From Elizabethkingia argenteiflava (GTDB lineage: Bacteria; Bacteroidota; Bacteroidia; Flavobacteriales; Weeksellaceae): DNA of 59,023 nt. Position 1 is the first letter of the stretch, and each line of letters begins with the position of its first letter. Shown in pieces: positions 26,763-35,271 of this stretch. Both the position numbers and the translations under genes were made by a program. Location: positions 1 to 59,023 of the forward strand of contig NZ_JAAABJ010000507.1 in the NCBI RefSeq assembly GCF_009904105.1, in the 5' to 3' direction. A model generated the notes under the pieces. The model made no database searches. It was not told the origin of the DNA and saw nothing but the letters and a program-made list of their open reading frames with translations.

Positions 26763-27577
26763 TGGACTTATTACATACGATTATCTTAGCCGTTGTCGAG
26801 GGGCTTACAGAATTTTTACCCATTTCTTCCACCGCCCATATGGGCTTTGCAGCCAAGCTTATGGGAATGGAGGAAACTGAATATCTTAAAATGTTCCAGG
26901 TTTCCATTCAGTTCGGAGCTATATTAGCTGTAGTGGTGGCCTACTGGAAAAAGTTTTTTGATTTTAGTAATCTTAATTTTTATATTAAACTAGCCATAGC
27001 GGTTATACCTGCCTTGATATTGGGGAAGCTTTTCGATGATAAAATCGAAGCTGTTTTGGGAAATCAAATTGCAATTTCTACTGTTTTGGTAGCGGGAGGA
27101 GTGGTCTTACTTTTTGTAGACAACTGGTTTAAAAAGCCTAAGGTGATGGATGAAAAGGAGGTTTCTATCAAGAAAGCTTTTACTATTGGAGTTTGGCAGT
27201 GTTTAGCCATGATGCCGGGTACCAGTCGTAGTGCAGCCTCTATTATTGGGGGGATGACACAAGGTTTATCCCGAAAAGCCGCTGCAGAGTTTTCTTTTTT
27301 TCTGGCAGTACCCACCATGTTGGCGGTAACGGTATATTCTCTCTTTGTTAAAACCTGGGGAGAAGCCACAGGCCAGGCTTTGAAGGGATATGAAATGTTG
27401 ATGAGTTCTCAGGAACTTCTGCTCATGTTTCTCATAGGTAACCTTATTGCTTTTATTACGGCTATTATTGCCATTAAATCTTTTATTGCTTTGCTCAATA
27501 AATATGGATTTAGATTTTGGGGGATATACCGAATTGTAATAGGATTAGCTTTGCTCATTTATTTTTATTACGCATAA
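26762..27577 (+). CDS. uppP: Undecaprenyl-diphosphatase
   Basis: A 271-residue integral membrane phosphatase (BacA/UppP) that recycles undecaprenyl diphosphate to the monophosphate carrier needed for peptidoglycan and O-antigen synthesis. The two active-site segments are clear: 'EGLTEFLPISSTAHMG' near the N-terminus and 'MMPGTSRSAASIIGGM' in the middle, with about eight membrane segments. It overlaps DUF3098 by one base at the stop/start. A strong hairpin follows. Confidence 0.96.
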   Translation: MDLLHTIILAVVEGLTEFLPISSTAHMGFAAKLMGMEETEYLKMFQVSIQFGAILAVVVAYWKKFFDFSNLNFYIKLAIAVIPALILGKLFDDKIEAVLGNQIAISTVLVAGGVVLLFVDNWFKKPKVMDEKEVSIKKAFTIGVWQCLAMMPGTSRSAASIIGGMTQGLSRKAAAEFSFFLAVPTMLAVTVYSLFVKTWGEATGQALKGYEMLMSSQELLLMFLIGNLIAFITAIIAIKSFIALLNKYGFRFWGIYRIVIGLALLIYFYYA

Positions 27578-27600
27578 AAATTAGTATTTTTGAAAACTTA

Positions 27601-27637
27601 AATAAAAGGAAAATATTGATTTTCCTTTTATTTTTTT
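27601..27637 (+). terminator. Terminator after uppP
   Basis: A perfect 14-bp stem starting AATAAAAGGAAAAT with loop ATTG, followed by at least seven T. It separates ftsX-DUF3098-uppP from truB. No clear promoter box is visible for truB, so some read-through is possible. Confidence 0.85.
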
Positions 27638-27656
27638 ACAAACCAAACCCATCACC

Positions 27657-28367
27657 ATGAGCTTTACGACAGAGGATATACAGGCAGGACAGATATTACT
27701 AGTGGACAAACCTTTGGATTGGACTTCTTTTAATACAGTCAATAAGATTAAATGGAAGCTTAAGCGGGAATTTAAATTAAAAAAAATAAAGGTGGGACAT
27801 GCCGGAACTCTAGATCCTAAAGCTACGGGACTGTTGGTTATTTGTACTGGTAAAGCCACTAAAAAAATTCCCCAAATCCAGGATGCTCCCAAGGAATATT
27901 GGGCAGAGATTAAGATAGGTGTACAAACCGAATCCTACGATACCGAGAAGCCTGAAATTTTTCCACAGGATATTTCCAATATTACTTCTCTTCATATTCA
28001 GACAACTTTAGATCAATTTATAGGTGAAATAGATCAAAAACCCCCTATTTTTTCAGCTTTAAAAGTAGATGGTAAGAGGGCTTATGATCTTGCCAGAGCA
28101 GGAGAATGTGTAGAGATAAAAAGTCGCAAAACAACAATTTTTTATATTAATCGTATAGAGGTTAATTTACCTTATGTCTCTTTTTACGTAGGCTGCTCAA
28201 AAGGCACCTATATACGTTCTTTGGCCCATGATATAGGACAGAATTTAAACGTGGGAGCCTATTTAACCCAACTACGCCGTACCCGTATAGGAGATTATAG
28301 CGTACACGAAGCTTCTGCTATTTATTTGGAGAACAACTATAGGTTTGGAGAGACGGAGGGAGAATAA
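27657..28367 (+). CDS. truB: tRNA pseudouridine(55) synthase
   Basis: A 236-residue pseudouridine synthase that makes pseudouridine 55 in the T loop of tRNAs. The catalytic region 'KVGHAGTLDPKATGLLVICTG' carries the active Asp (core 'GTLDPKATG'), preceded by 'LLVDKPLDWTSF' and followed by 'KPPIFSALKVDGKRAYDLAR' (core 'SALKVDGKRAY') and 'GTYIRSLAHDIG'. The short form without a PUA domain is usual in this group. It is the last housekeeping gene before the accessory metal island. Confidence 0.95.
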   Translation: MSFTTEDIQAGQILLVDKPLDWTSFNTVNKIKWKLKREFKLKKIKVGHAGTLDPKATGLLVICTGKATKKIPQIQDAPKEYWAEIKIGVQTESYDTEKPEIFPQDISNITSLHIQTTLDQFIGEIDQKPPIFSALKVDGKRAYDLARAGECVEIKSRKTTIFYINRIEVNLPYVSFYVGCSKGTYIRSLAHDIGQNLNVGAYLTQLRRTRIGDYSVHEASAIYLENNYRFGETEGE

Positions 28368-28803
28368 ACATTAGTATAATTTAATATATACCGAATACCC
28401 GATAATCATGTGATAATAGTTGCGAGCTTTTCATTAGCAACCATGCCTAACAGCTTCAAATAGAAAGAAATCAATAAACATTCATTTTAAAGCAATATCA
28501 CTTCTTCAGTAATTTAAGGTTTATAAAAGTGTTAAATCTAGACGGATATCTGTTGTCTCGTGGTTAAAATTCAGAATATACTCTTTTAGGGGAGCAATCG
28601 AACTCTCATTTTATAACAAAGGCAAAGTGCTATTCTTTATAATAAAAAGGCCGATTTCCCATCAGTAAATATAGTCTAATATCTAAGATCACACAGGCGA
28701 TGTTTGTAGATGATGAAGACTTATATTTTTATAAAGTGCCACCGATTTAGCGTATTATTGTAAGAGCAGAAATCAGATCGGAACACCCTCTGAAATAAAT
28801 TTA
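28368..28803. other. Intergenic stretch left of the metal island
   Basis: About 435 AT-rich bases with no credible gene in any frame. Reverse-strand frames around 28560-28740 are broken by several stops. No clear terminator for truB or repeat was seen. It may be the left edge of the accessory segment. Confidence 0.4.
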
Positions 28804-28811
28804 TAAATTTG
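28804..28811 (+). promoter_or_regulatory. -7 promoter box for the two-component system
   Basis: TAAATTTG fits TAnnTTTG and ends eight bases before the ATG at 28820, giving a very short leader. Confidence 0.5.
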
Positions 28812-28819
28812 CACTGGTT

Positions 28820-29518
28820 ATGAATGGGTTAAGAAAAACAATTTTAATTATAGAGGATGATCAACGAGTAGCTAAACTTATACAAAGAGGTTTAGAAGAG
28901 CATGGCTTTACCTCTACTTTAGCCTATGACGGGCTTTTAGGCAAGAAACTAGCATTTCAAAATGATTACGATCTTATTATAACCGATATTATTCTGCCAA
29001 AATTAGATGGTATAGAACTGTGCAGGCGACTCCGAGAAACCAAGCCCGATATGCCGATTATTATGCTCACAGCCCTGGGAACAACTGATGATAAGGTAGA
29101 AGGTTTTGATGCAGGAGCCGACGATTATCTGGTAAAACCCTTTGAGATGCGAGAACTGTTGGTGCGCATACGTGCATTATTAAAGCGTAATCATAAAACG
29201 GCAAACAGTACAGGTTTTATCTTACGCTTTGCGGACCTTGAAATGAATTTGCACACAAAGGTGGTAAAGCGTAAAGGTATAGAAATCAGTCTTACTCCGA
29301 AAGAGTTTAATCTTCTGGAATATATGCTGCAAAACCCCGAAAGGGTCTTATCAAGAGTAGAAATTGCCGAAAAAGTGTGGGAAACTCATTTTGATACAGG
29401 TACTAACTTCATCGACGTTTATATCAATTATTTAAGAAAGAAAATTGATAGAAATTTTGATAAAAAACTCATTCACACCAAAGCCGGTATGGGATTTATT
29501 TTAAGAGCGGAATCATGA
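28820..29518 (+). CDS. OmpR-family response regulator
   Basis: A 232-residue two-domain regulator. The receiver domain (about 5-120) has the acidic pair in 'IIEDDQRVAKL', phospho-acceptor Asp56 in 'LIITDIILPKLDG', and 'KPFEMRELLVRI' with the conserved Lys. The C-terminal winged helix (about 135-230) has 'LTPKEFNLLEYML' and 'TNFIDVYINYLRKKI'. It belongs to the CusR/CopR/RprY-like group. The stop overlaps the kinase start (ATGA), so the pair is co-translated. The likely targets are the 11-bp-phased sites at 31195 and 35149. Confidence 0.93.
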   Translation: MNGLRKTILIIEDDQRVAKLIQRGLEEHGFTSTLAYDGLLGKKLAFQNDYDLIITDIILPKLDGIELCRRLRETKPDMPIIMLTALGTTDDKVEGFDAGADDYLVKPFEMRELLVRIRALLKRNHKTANSTGFILRFADLEMNLHTKVVKRKGIEISLTPKEFNLLEYMLQNPERVLSRVEIAEKVWETHFDTGTNFIDVYINYLRKKIDRNFDKKLIHTKAGMGFILRAES

Positions 29519-30891
29519 AGATCAGGACAAGGATAACCATATTATTTACCCTTATTACTGGTACGATTTTATTAGCGTTTGCTGCCGTTACTTATTACAC
29601 GGCAAAAGAAAATCGAGAAAAGGATTTTTATACGCTTCTCAAAAAAGAAGCCATTACAAAAGCCAATCTTTTTTTTAACGCTAGCGTTGATAAAAAAATC
29701 TTGCAGGACATCTACCACAACAATCGAAAAATACTAAATGAAGTTGAGGTAGCGATTTATGATACAGCATTTAAGCTTTTATATCACGATGCAGTGGATA
29801 TAGATTTTGTAAAAGAAACCCCTCAAATGATAAACAAAATTAATCATAAAGGGGAAATTCATTTCTACCAAGAGGGTTGGCAGGTAATAGGGCTAAAATA
29901 TGAATTTAAGGATAAAAGTTTTATTATTACTGCAGCTGCGTACGATCAATATGGTTATGATAAACTAGATGATCTGTTTAAGACGATTGTTACCGTTTTT
30001 ATTATTTCCATACTGGTTATCTGCATAGCGGGGCATTTCTTTTCTATAAAAGCCTTTGCACCTGTAAAGGAAATGACCAGCAAGGCAGCAGAGATCTCCG
30101 CTACCAATCTTGACTTGCGTTTACCAAGCAACAGCAGCAAAGACGAACTTTCAGAGTTGGCAGATACTTTCAACGAAATGCTGAACCGACTGGAAAACTC
30201 TTTTGATGCCCAAAAGCACTTCGTTTCCAATATTTCCCACGAGCTGCGGACACCGCTTGCAGCCATTATTACCGAATTGGAATTATCAGCCCACAAAGAC
30301 CGCACGATTGCGGAGTATAAAAGTGCGGTGAACAATGCCCTGACCGATGCCAGAAAATTAGCGCGCTTATCCAATAGTTTGCTGGATTTGGCAAAGGCAA
30401 GCTATGACCCTTCTGAAATTGCTTTTAAGCCGATCCGTATGGATGAAGTTTTGCTGGATGCACGGCAGCAGGTACATAAAACCAACCCTGATTACAAAAT
30501 TGATATTCACTTTGAAAATGATTTTGAAAACGATAACCAAATCTCCGTAAATGGCAATGAATACCTTTTGAAAGTGGCTTTTGTAAACCTGTTTGAAAAC
30601 GGCTGCAAATTTTCATATGAAAGGCAGAGCACCGTTTCCGTTTCATTTGGCAACGAAAAAATTATATTGAGGTTTGCCGACAACGGTATTGGGATTTCCG
30701 AAAGTGATATGAAAAAAATTTTCACTCCCTTTTACCGTGGCGTAAACAAAACGTTTGCCGAAGGCAACGGCATCGGTCTTTCGCTTACCCAAAAGATTAT
30801 CGCTTTGCATAAAGGCACAATAGCCATCCTATCCAAAGAAAATCAGGGAACAACCTTTACTGTTATTTTACCACATATCCCCACATCATAA
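29515..30891 (+). CDS. Sensor histidine kinase
   Basis: A 458-residue membrane sensor kinase. Two membrane segments (about 8-30 and 158-178) frame a periplasmic sensor region of about 125 residues. Then follow a HAMP region, the dimerisation domain with phospho-acceptor His242 in 'HFVSNISHELRTPL', and the ATPase with 'NLFENGCKFS' (N box), 'FADNGIGI' (G1) and 'GNGIGLSL' (G2). It should phosphorylate the adjacent regulator. Base composition rises within the gene: 29701-29760 has 21 G+C in 60, while 30241-30300 has 30 in 60, hinting at a recombinant second half. The sensed signal is unknown; divalent metal is a reasonable guess from the neighbours. Confidence 0.93.
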   Translation: MKIRTRITILFTLITGTILLAFAAVTYYTAKENREKDFYTLLKKEAITKANLFFNASVDKKILQDIYHNNRKILNEVEVAIYDTAFKLLYHDAVDIDFVKETPQMINKINHKGEIHFYQEGWQVIGLKYEFKDKSFIITAAAYDQYGYDKLDDLFKTIVTVFIISILVICIAGHFFSIKAFAPVKEMTSKAAEISATNLDLRLPSNSSKDELSELADTFNEMLNRLENSFDAQKHFVSNISHELRTPLAAIITELELSAHKDRTIAEYKSAVNNALTDARKLARLSNSLLDLAKASYDPSEIAFKPIRMDEVLLDARQQVHKTNPDYKIDIHFENDFENDNQISVNGNEYLLKVAFVNLFENGCKFSYERQSTVSVSFGNEKIILRFADNGIGISESDMKKIFTPFYRGVNKTFAEGNGIGLSLTQKIIALHKGTIAILSKENQGTTFTVILPHIPTS

Positions 30892-31194
30892 TAATAACAC
30901 CAAATTCAAATGAATAACTGGAAATCATTTACCCCGAAATTTTGCAACGGGTTTCACTTTCCGAATTAGCTTATTTTCTTGGTGTTGCAATACAAACACT
31001 GAGCATGATTATGTAATGATTGTTACCACCCACACGGTAACATTTATTGCCATTATCATTAAAAGTCACTGAAATGAAGATAATTTACGCCGCACAATAA
31101 ACCCTGAAAGGGCAACTAAAAAAGTCAAGCGATAAATTAAAAGCCAACAAAAAATACAGGAGGTAAAAATAATGAGCTGCAATAAGCACCTTAT
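30892..31194. other. Intergenic region between kinase gene and mgtC promoter
   Basis: About 300 bases. A hairpin TGTTACC / GGTAACA (31021-31027 and 31036-31042, 8-base loop) lacks a T tract. A short frame at 31172-31198 could encode MSCNKHLI after an AGGAGG-like run, but there is no further support. The phased operator begins at 31195. Confidence 0.4.
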
Positions 31195-31232
31195 CTAATA
31201 AAATTCTAATTTTTTTCTATTGCTTCTCTAAC
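31195..31232 (+). promoter_or_regulatory. Four 11-bp-phased direct repeats upstream of mgtC
   Basis: CTAAT (31195), CTAAT (31206), CTATT (31217) and CTAAC (31228) recur at an exact 11-bp step. Two tandem half-site pairs on one DNA face are the standard layout for OmpR/PhoP-type regulators. A nearly identical element stands at 35149. The regulator encoded at 28820 is the obvious candidate to bind it, which is inferred. Confidence 0.7.
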
Positions 31233-31254
31233 AGTGTTTCCACCAGGAGATAAA

Positions 31255-31262
31255 GACCTTTG
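31255..31262 (+). promoter_or_regulatory. -7-like box for mgtC
   Basis: GACCTTTG resembles TAnnTTTG and lies exactly 60 bases after the first base of the phased repeats, as it does upstream of the RND operon. No TTTG is present at -33, which fits an activator-dependent promoter. Confidence 0.5.
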
Positions 31263-31291
31263 TACCATTCTTACATTAAAATGTGTTACCA

Positions 31292-32002
31292 ATGGAAATC
31301 TTAACATTTGCAATAAGGTTATCTGCCGCATTACTATTCGGTGTCGCTATAGGCATTGAAAGGCAGTGGCGGCAAAAGAGCGCAGGGCTTCGTACCAATA
31401 CGCTGGTGTCTTTGGGTGCGGTGACTTACATCCTTATCTCGGTTTCTCTTACCGGTAATACAGGCGACCCAAGTCGCATTGCAGCGCAGATTGTAACAGG
31501 TATAGGTTTCTTGGGGGCAGGTGTGATTATGAAAGATGGATTAAGTGTACAGGGCTTAAACACGGCTGCCACTATTTGGTGTTCAGCTGCGGTAGGTTCG
31601 CTTTCCGGTTTGGGCTTGTTTGTAGAAGCAGCTATGGTTACCGCCTCCATTATGCTTACCCATATAGTACTTCGTCCCGTTGGACAAAAATTGAATTTGC
31701 TTACGTTCATTAAAACCGAGACTACCCAAATCGACTATCTGTTCACGATTAAATGTAAAACCGAAGTGGAAAACCACATCCGGGTACGGCTCATGCAAAT
31801 GCTCGGGAATGACGAGAAACTATTGCTAAAGTCTTTGACCAGCGATGATACGGACGATGTAACCCAAGTAACCATAACGGCAGTTATTCAATCTGTGACC
31901 CGGCAGGATAGTCTGATAGAAAGGGTCGCCAGCCGCTTGACGATTGAGGACAAAGTAATCAAAGTGAGTTGGGAGATTATAGGGACACAATCAGAATTAT
32001 AA
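31292..32002 (+). CDS. mgtC: MgtC/SapB family protein
   Basis: A 236-residue inner-membrane protein. The MgtC domain (about 1-130) has the family's 'GIERQWRQKSAGLRTNTLVS' (core 'IGIERQWRQKSAGLRTN'), 'GIGFLGAGVIMKDG' and 'GLNTAATIWCSAAVG', with about four or five membrane segments; a C-terminal ACT-like domain (about 145-236) completes the long form. MgtC proteins help cells grow at low magnesium and, in pathogens, survive in macrophages by acting on ATP synthase and phosphate uptake. The ATG at 31292 was chosen over an upstream GTG (31283). It follows the phased operator and precedes an Mg2+-type P-ATPase gene. Confidence 0.92.
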   Translation: MEILTFAIRLSAALLFGVAIGIERQWRQKSAGLRTNTLVSLGAVTYILISVSLTGNTGDPSRIAAQIVTGIGFLGAGVIMKDGLSVQGLNTAATIWCSAAVGSLSGLGLFVEAAMVTASIMLTHIVLRPVGQKLNLLTFIKTETTQIDYLFTIKCKTEVENHIRVRLMQMLGNDEKLLLKSLTSDDTDDVTQVTITAVIQSVTRQDSLIERVASRLTIEDKVIKVSWEIIGTQSEL

Positions 32003-32393
32003 AAATGATTTTAAACCGTCACATATCCGTATGCTTACTTTCGGAGGGCATTGTTTCAGACAATATTTTTCCTGCTGTTGAAATGAATATTGATTAACCT
32101 TTTTCATGCTAACTGCAACAGCAGTGGGGATATACGGAGAATGGAGTAGTGGGAAAATGCAAAATATGGAGATACTTTGTGTTAGAATTGTCCTTAAAAA
32201 GCCTTCAAGTGTATGTAGGAAAGGTACAAAATTTTAGGCTTTAAATAGTCCTCCTCATCATGCCTATGGGTATTTATATACTAATTTATTAAAAATATAA
32301 GAAGTGATGTTATGGCAAATTTTAAAGTATATAAAATCAAAAAAACACTACTATAGAAAGCAGATTCTATTCATAAAATCGAAATAAGATGTT
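32003..32393. other. mgtC-mgtA intergenic region with inverted repeat
   Basis: A 391-base gap, long enough for a structured leader. CTGCTGTTG (32072-32080) and CAACAGCAG (32116-32124) can pair across 35 bases. A frame at 32312-32356 could encode a 14-residue basic peptide (MANFKVYKIKKTLL) shortly before mgtA. Enteric mgtA is controlled by a leader peptide and RNA switch, so a leader role is possible, but nothing here proves it. Confidence 0.4.
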
Positions 32394-35099
32394 ATGACAA
32401 TGCGTAAAGACAAAATAAAAAATCCGCTGCATTCAGTGATTAATTCAAGTGGAATGAACATGGGAACCGTAACCAAGTTGCAGAATGCTTCCCGTCAGAA
32501 TGGCCATTTAGTTTATGCCATGCTGGAAACCAGTGAGGAAGGTATTACTGATGTAACAGCAGATGACCGGATCCTGAAATTCGGAGCGAATGAGTTACAG
32601 CATCAAAAAGCACCGAAATGGTATGTGCATTTATTAAAGGCATTTGCCAATCCCTTTATTTATATCCTGCTGGTCATCGCTGCGGTGTCCTTTGTGATTG
32701 ACATATGGCTGGCATCTGCCGAAGACCGTGATTTCAAAACCGTTATAGTGGTATGCATTATGGTTTTGGTCAGTGCGCTTTTGCGTTTTGTGCAGGAATA
32801 TCGGAGCAATGCGGCTGCCGAAAAACTAAAAAGTATGGTAAAGACCACTGCTAATGTATTGAGGAAGTTTACAGGGAAAAAAGAAATTCCTATCAGCCAG
32901 CTTGTACCTGGCGATATTGTATATCTGTCTGCGGGTGATATGATACCTGCCGATTGTCGCATTCTAAAAAGCAAAGACCTGTTTGTTAGCGAAAGTATGC
33001 TTACAGGAGAAGCTTTGCCCGTTGAAAAAAGCTATTTTCCCATACGTAATGCCGTGGAAAAACAGCCTGTAGAACTCAATAACATCTGCTTTATGGGTAC
33101 CAACGTGGTAAGCGGTTCTGCTACAGCAGTTGTAGTTGCCACTGGCAGCTATACATTTTTTGGCAGTATCAGTAAATCCATTGTAGGCGAACGTCCCGAA
33201 ACCAGTTTTGACAAGGGAATTAACAAGATCAGCTTTCTGCTCATTCGCTTCATGCTGGTGATGGTTCCGCTTATTTTCATCATCAACGGTTTACTGAAAG
33301 GCAATTGGGCAGAAGCATTTCTTTTTGCCATTGCCGTAGCGGTGGGCTTAACGCCTGAAATGCTGCCCATGATAGTGACGGCTAATTTAGCAAAGGGAGC
33401 TGTCAATATGAGCAAACGAAAAGTCATCGTAAAGCGTTTAAACTCCATTCAAAACATCGGGGCAATGGACATTCTATGTACCGATAAGACCGGAACCTTG
33501 ACACTGGATAAAATTGTATTGGAAAAACACCTGAACGTGGATGGTGTAGAAGATGATGAAGTCTTGAAATGGGCTTACCTCAATAGCTTTCACCAAACAG
33601 GGCTTAAAAACCTGATGGACAAAGCCGTATTGGAACACGTAGATTTGCACGACTACCTGAAAGTAGAAGAACAATACATTAAGGTCGACGAAATTCCATT
33701 TGATTTTCAGCGCAGGCGCATGTCCGTAGTACTGAAAAAACATAACGGCAAGCATCTGCTTATCTGCAAGGGAGCGGTTGAAGAAATGTTGGAACTATGC
33801 ACCAGTGCTTTTGAACCGGGAGAAGACCGCAGCGTTCATATTGAGAATGATACCGTAGTGCCTATGGACGACAACGTGCGCCAAACGGTATTGAACACAT
33901 CCAAAAGGATGAATGAAGAAGGACTTCGGGTATTGCTGGTGGCCATCCGTGAATTTAAAGGAACACACCCGCTTACCTATTCCGTTGAAGATGAAAGGCA
34001 GTTAACACTAACGGGCTTCATAGGGTTTCTAGACCCTGCAAAAACCTCGTCAAAGCCCGCTATTGAAGCCTTACAAAAGTTGGGCGTAGGCATAAAAGTG
34101 CTTACAGGCGATAACGGAATAGTCTCCAAGAAGATTTGCAACGATGTGGGCATTCCCGTTCAGCATATCATTAATGGCAGTGATTTAGAAAAAATGACTG
34201 ATGATGAACTATTCCGGAAAATTGATAATGTTTCTGTTTTTGCCAAGCTCAACCCCCTGCAAAAAGTAAGGCTCGTAAAAGCATTGCGTAGCAAGGGACA
34301 TACCGTAGGCTTTATAGGGGATGGCATCAACGATGCGGCAGCACTCAAAGAAGCCGATGTGGGCATTAGCGTAGATACTGCCGTGGACATTACCAAAGAA
34401 AGTGCCGATATTATCCTGTTGGAAAAAGATCTGATGGTACTGCGTAAAGGCGTGATATATGGCAGAAGAACCTTTGGAAATATCATTAAGTATATCAAGA
34501 TGACTGCCAGTAGTAATTTTGGTAATATGTTCAGTATGCTTGGAGCCAGTGCATTTTTACCCTTCCTGCCCATGCTTCCTGTACATCTGCTGATACAAAA
34601 CCTTCTGTATGATATTTCGCAAATTTCCATTCCTTGGGATAAGATGGATCAGGATTTTTTGGAAAAGCCAAAGAAATGGAATGTCGGGAGCGTATCAAAG
34701 TTTATGCTTTTCATCGGACCAATAAGCTCCATATTTGATTTTGCCTTATTTGCGCTTATGTTCTTTGTGTTCAAAGCAAATGCACCGGAACACCAGACAC
34801 TCTTCCAAAGTGGCTGGTTTGTGGAAGGGCTGCTGTCGCAAACGCTTATCATATATATGATACGTACCCGTAAGATTCCATTTATACAGAGTTGGGCAGC
34901 CGCTCCCGTAGTAGCCCTCACTTCTTTGATTATTCTTATAGGTATCATCTTACCTTTTTCACCTTTTGCAGGAGCGTTGAAAATGCAGTCTTTGCCATTG
35001 GCTTACTTCCCTTGGCTGATAGGCATCTTGTTTAGCTATTGCTTGTTGACGCAAGCCGTAAAAAACTGGTTTATCAGGAAATTCAGTACTTGGTTATAG
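32394..35099 (+). CDS. mgtA: Magnesium-translocating P-type ATPase (MgtA/MgtB type)
   Basis: A 901-residue P-type ATPase of the P3B group that imports Mg2+ driven by ATP. The actuator domain has 'FVSESMLTGEALPVEKS' with the TGE loop, the phosphorylation site is Asp364 in 'ILCTDKTGTLTLDK', the nucleotide domain has 'VLTGDNGIVSKKIC', and the hinge is 'GFIGDGINDAAALKEADVGISV'. About ten membrane segments are arranged 2-2-6, with 'VGLTPEMLPMIVTANLAKGA' (core 'GLTPEMLPMIVTANLA'), typical of Mg2+ ATPases. Base composition is high for the window (34321-34380 has 31 G+C in 60). It follows mgtC in the same direction. Confidence 0.94.
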   Translation: MTMRKDKIKNPLHSVINSSGMNMGTVTKLQNASRQNGHLVYAMLETSEEGITDVTADDRILKFGANELQHQKAPKWYVHLLKAFANPFIYILLVIAAVSFVIDIWLASAEDRDFKTVIVVCIMVLVSALLRFVQEYRSNAAAEKLKSMVKTTANVLRKFTGKKEIPISQLVPGDIVYLSAGDMIPADCRILKSKDLFVSESMLTGEALPVEKSYFPIRNAVEKQPVELNNICFMGTNVVSGSATAVVVATGSYTFFGSISKSIVGERPETSFDKGINKISFLLIRFMLVMVPLIFIINGLLKGNWAEAFLFAIAVAVGLTPEMLPMIVTANLAKGAVNMSKRKVIVKRLNSIQNIGAMDILCTDKTGTLTLDKIVLEKHLNVDGVEDDEVLKWAYLNSFHQTGLKNLMDKAVLEHVDLHDYLKVEEQYIKVDEIPFDFQRRRMSVVLKKHNGKHLLICKGAVEEMLELCTSAFEPGEDRSVHIENDTVVPMDDNVRQTVLNTSKRMNEEGLRVLLVAIREFKGTHPLTYSVEDERQLTLTGFIGFLDPAKTSSKPAIEALQKLGVGIKVLTGDNGIVSKKICNDVGIPVQHIINGSDLEKMTDDELFRKIDNVSVFAKLNPLQKVRLVKALRSKGHTVGFIGDGINDAAALKEADVGISVDTAVDITKESADIILLEKDLMVLRKGVIYGRRTFGNIIKYIKMTASSNFGNMFSMLGASAFLPFLPMLPVHLLIQNLLYDISQISIPWDKMDQDFLEKPKKWNVGSVSKFMLFIGPISSIFDFALFALMFFVFKANAPEHQTLFQSGWFVEGLLSQTLIIYMIRTRKIPFIQSWAAAPVVALTSLIILIGIILPFSPFAGALKMQSLPLAYFPWLIGILFSYCLLTQAVKNWFIRKFSTWL

Positions 35100-35148
35100 G
35101 GAGGTAAATGGATCTTTTTGCCCCATTTCTCTATCTGGAAGAGCTTTT

Positions 35149-35186
35149 CTAATAAAATTCTAATTTTTTTCTGTTGTTTCTCTAAC
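35149..35186 (+). promoter_or_regulatory. Four 11-bp-phased direct repeats upstream of the RND efflux operon
   Basis: CTAAT (35149), CTAAT (35160), CTGTT (35171) and CTAAC (35182) recur at an exact 11-bp step and match the mgtC element almost base for base over about 38 bp. The spacing to the GACCTTTG box at 35209 is 60 bases in both copies. Confidence 0.7.
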
Positions 35187-35208
35187 CGTTAAAGCAAGAT
35201 TATCTATG

Positions 35209-35216
35209 GACCTTTG
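35209..35216 (+). promoter_or_regulatory. -7-like box for the RND efflux operon
   Basis: GACCTTTG, the same octamer as at 31255-31262 upstream of mgtC, lies about 55 bases before the adaptor gene start. No -33 TTTG is visible. Confidence 0.5.
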
Positions 35217-35271
35217 CATCGCATTAACAAAGGAGTGAAAGAACACAGATTTTAATCCTAAATTAAATATT

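Noticed and set aside
29955-30374. 139-residue antisense frame in the kinase gene
   Set aside because: It is the mirror of HAMP and dimerisation codons; no promoter or motif supports it.
31172-31198. Possible eight-residue peptide MSCNKHLI after an AGGAGG-like run
   Set aside because: It lies upstream of the mgtC promoter box, so it is not a leader of that transcript; too short to support.
34160-34630. 156-residue antisense frame in mgtA
   Set aside because: A shadow of a strongly conserved ATPase region.
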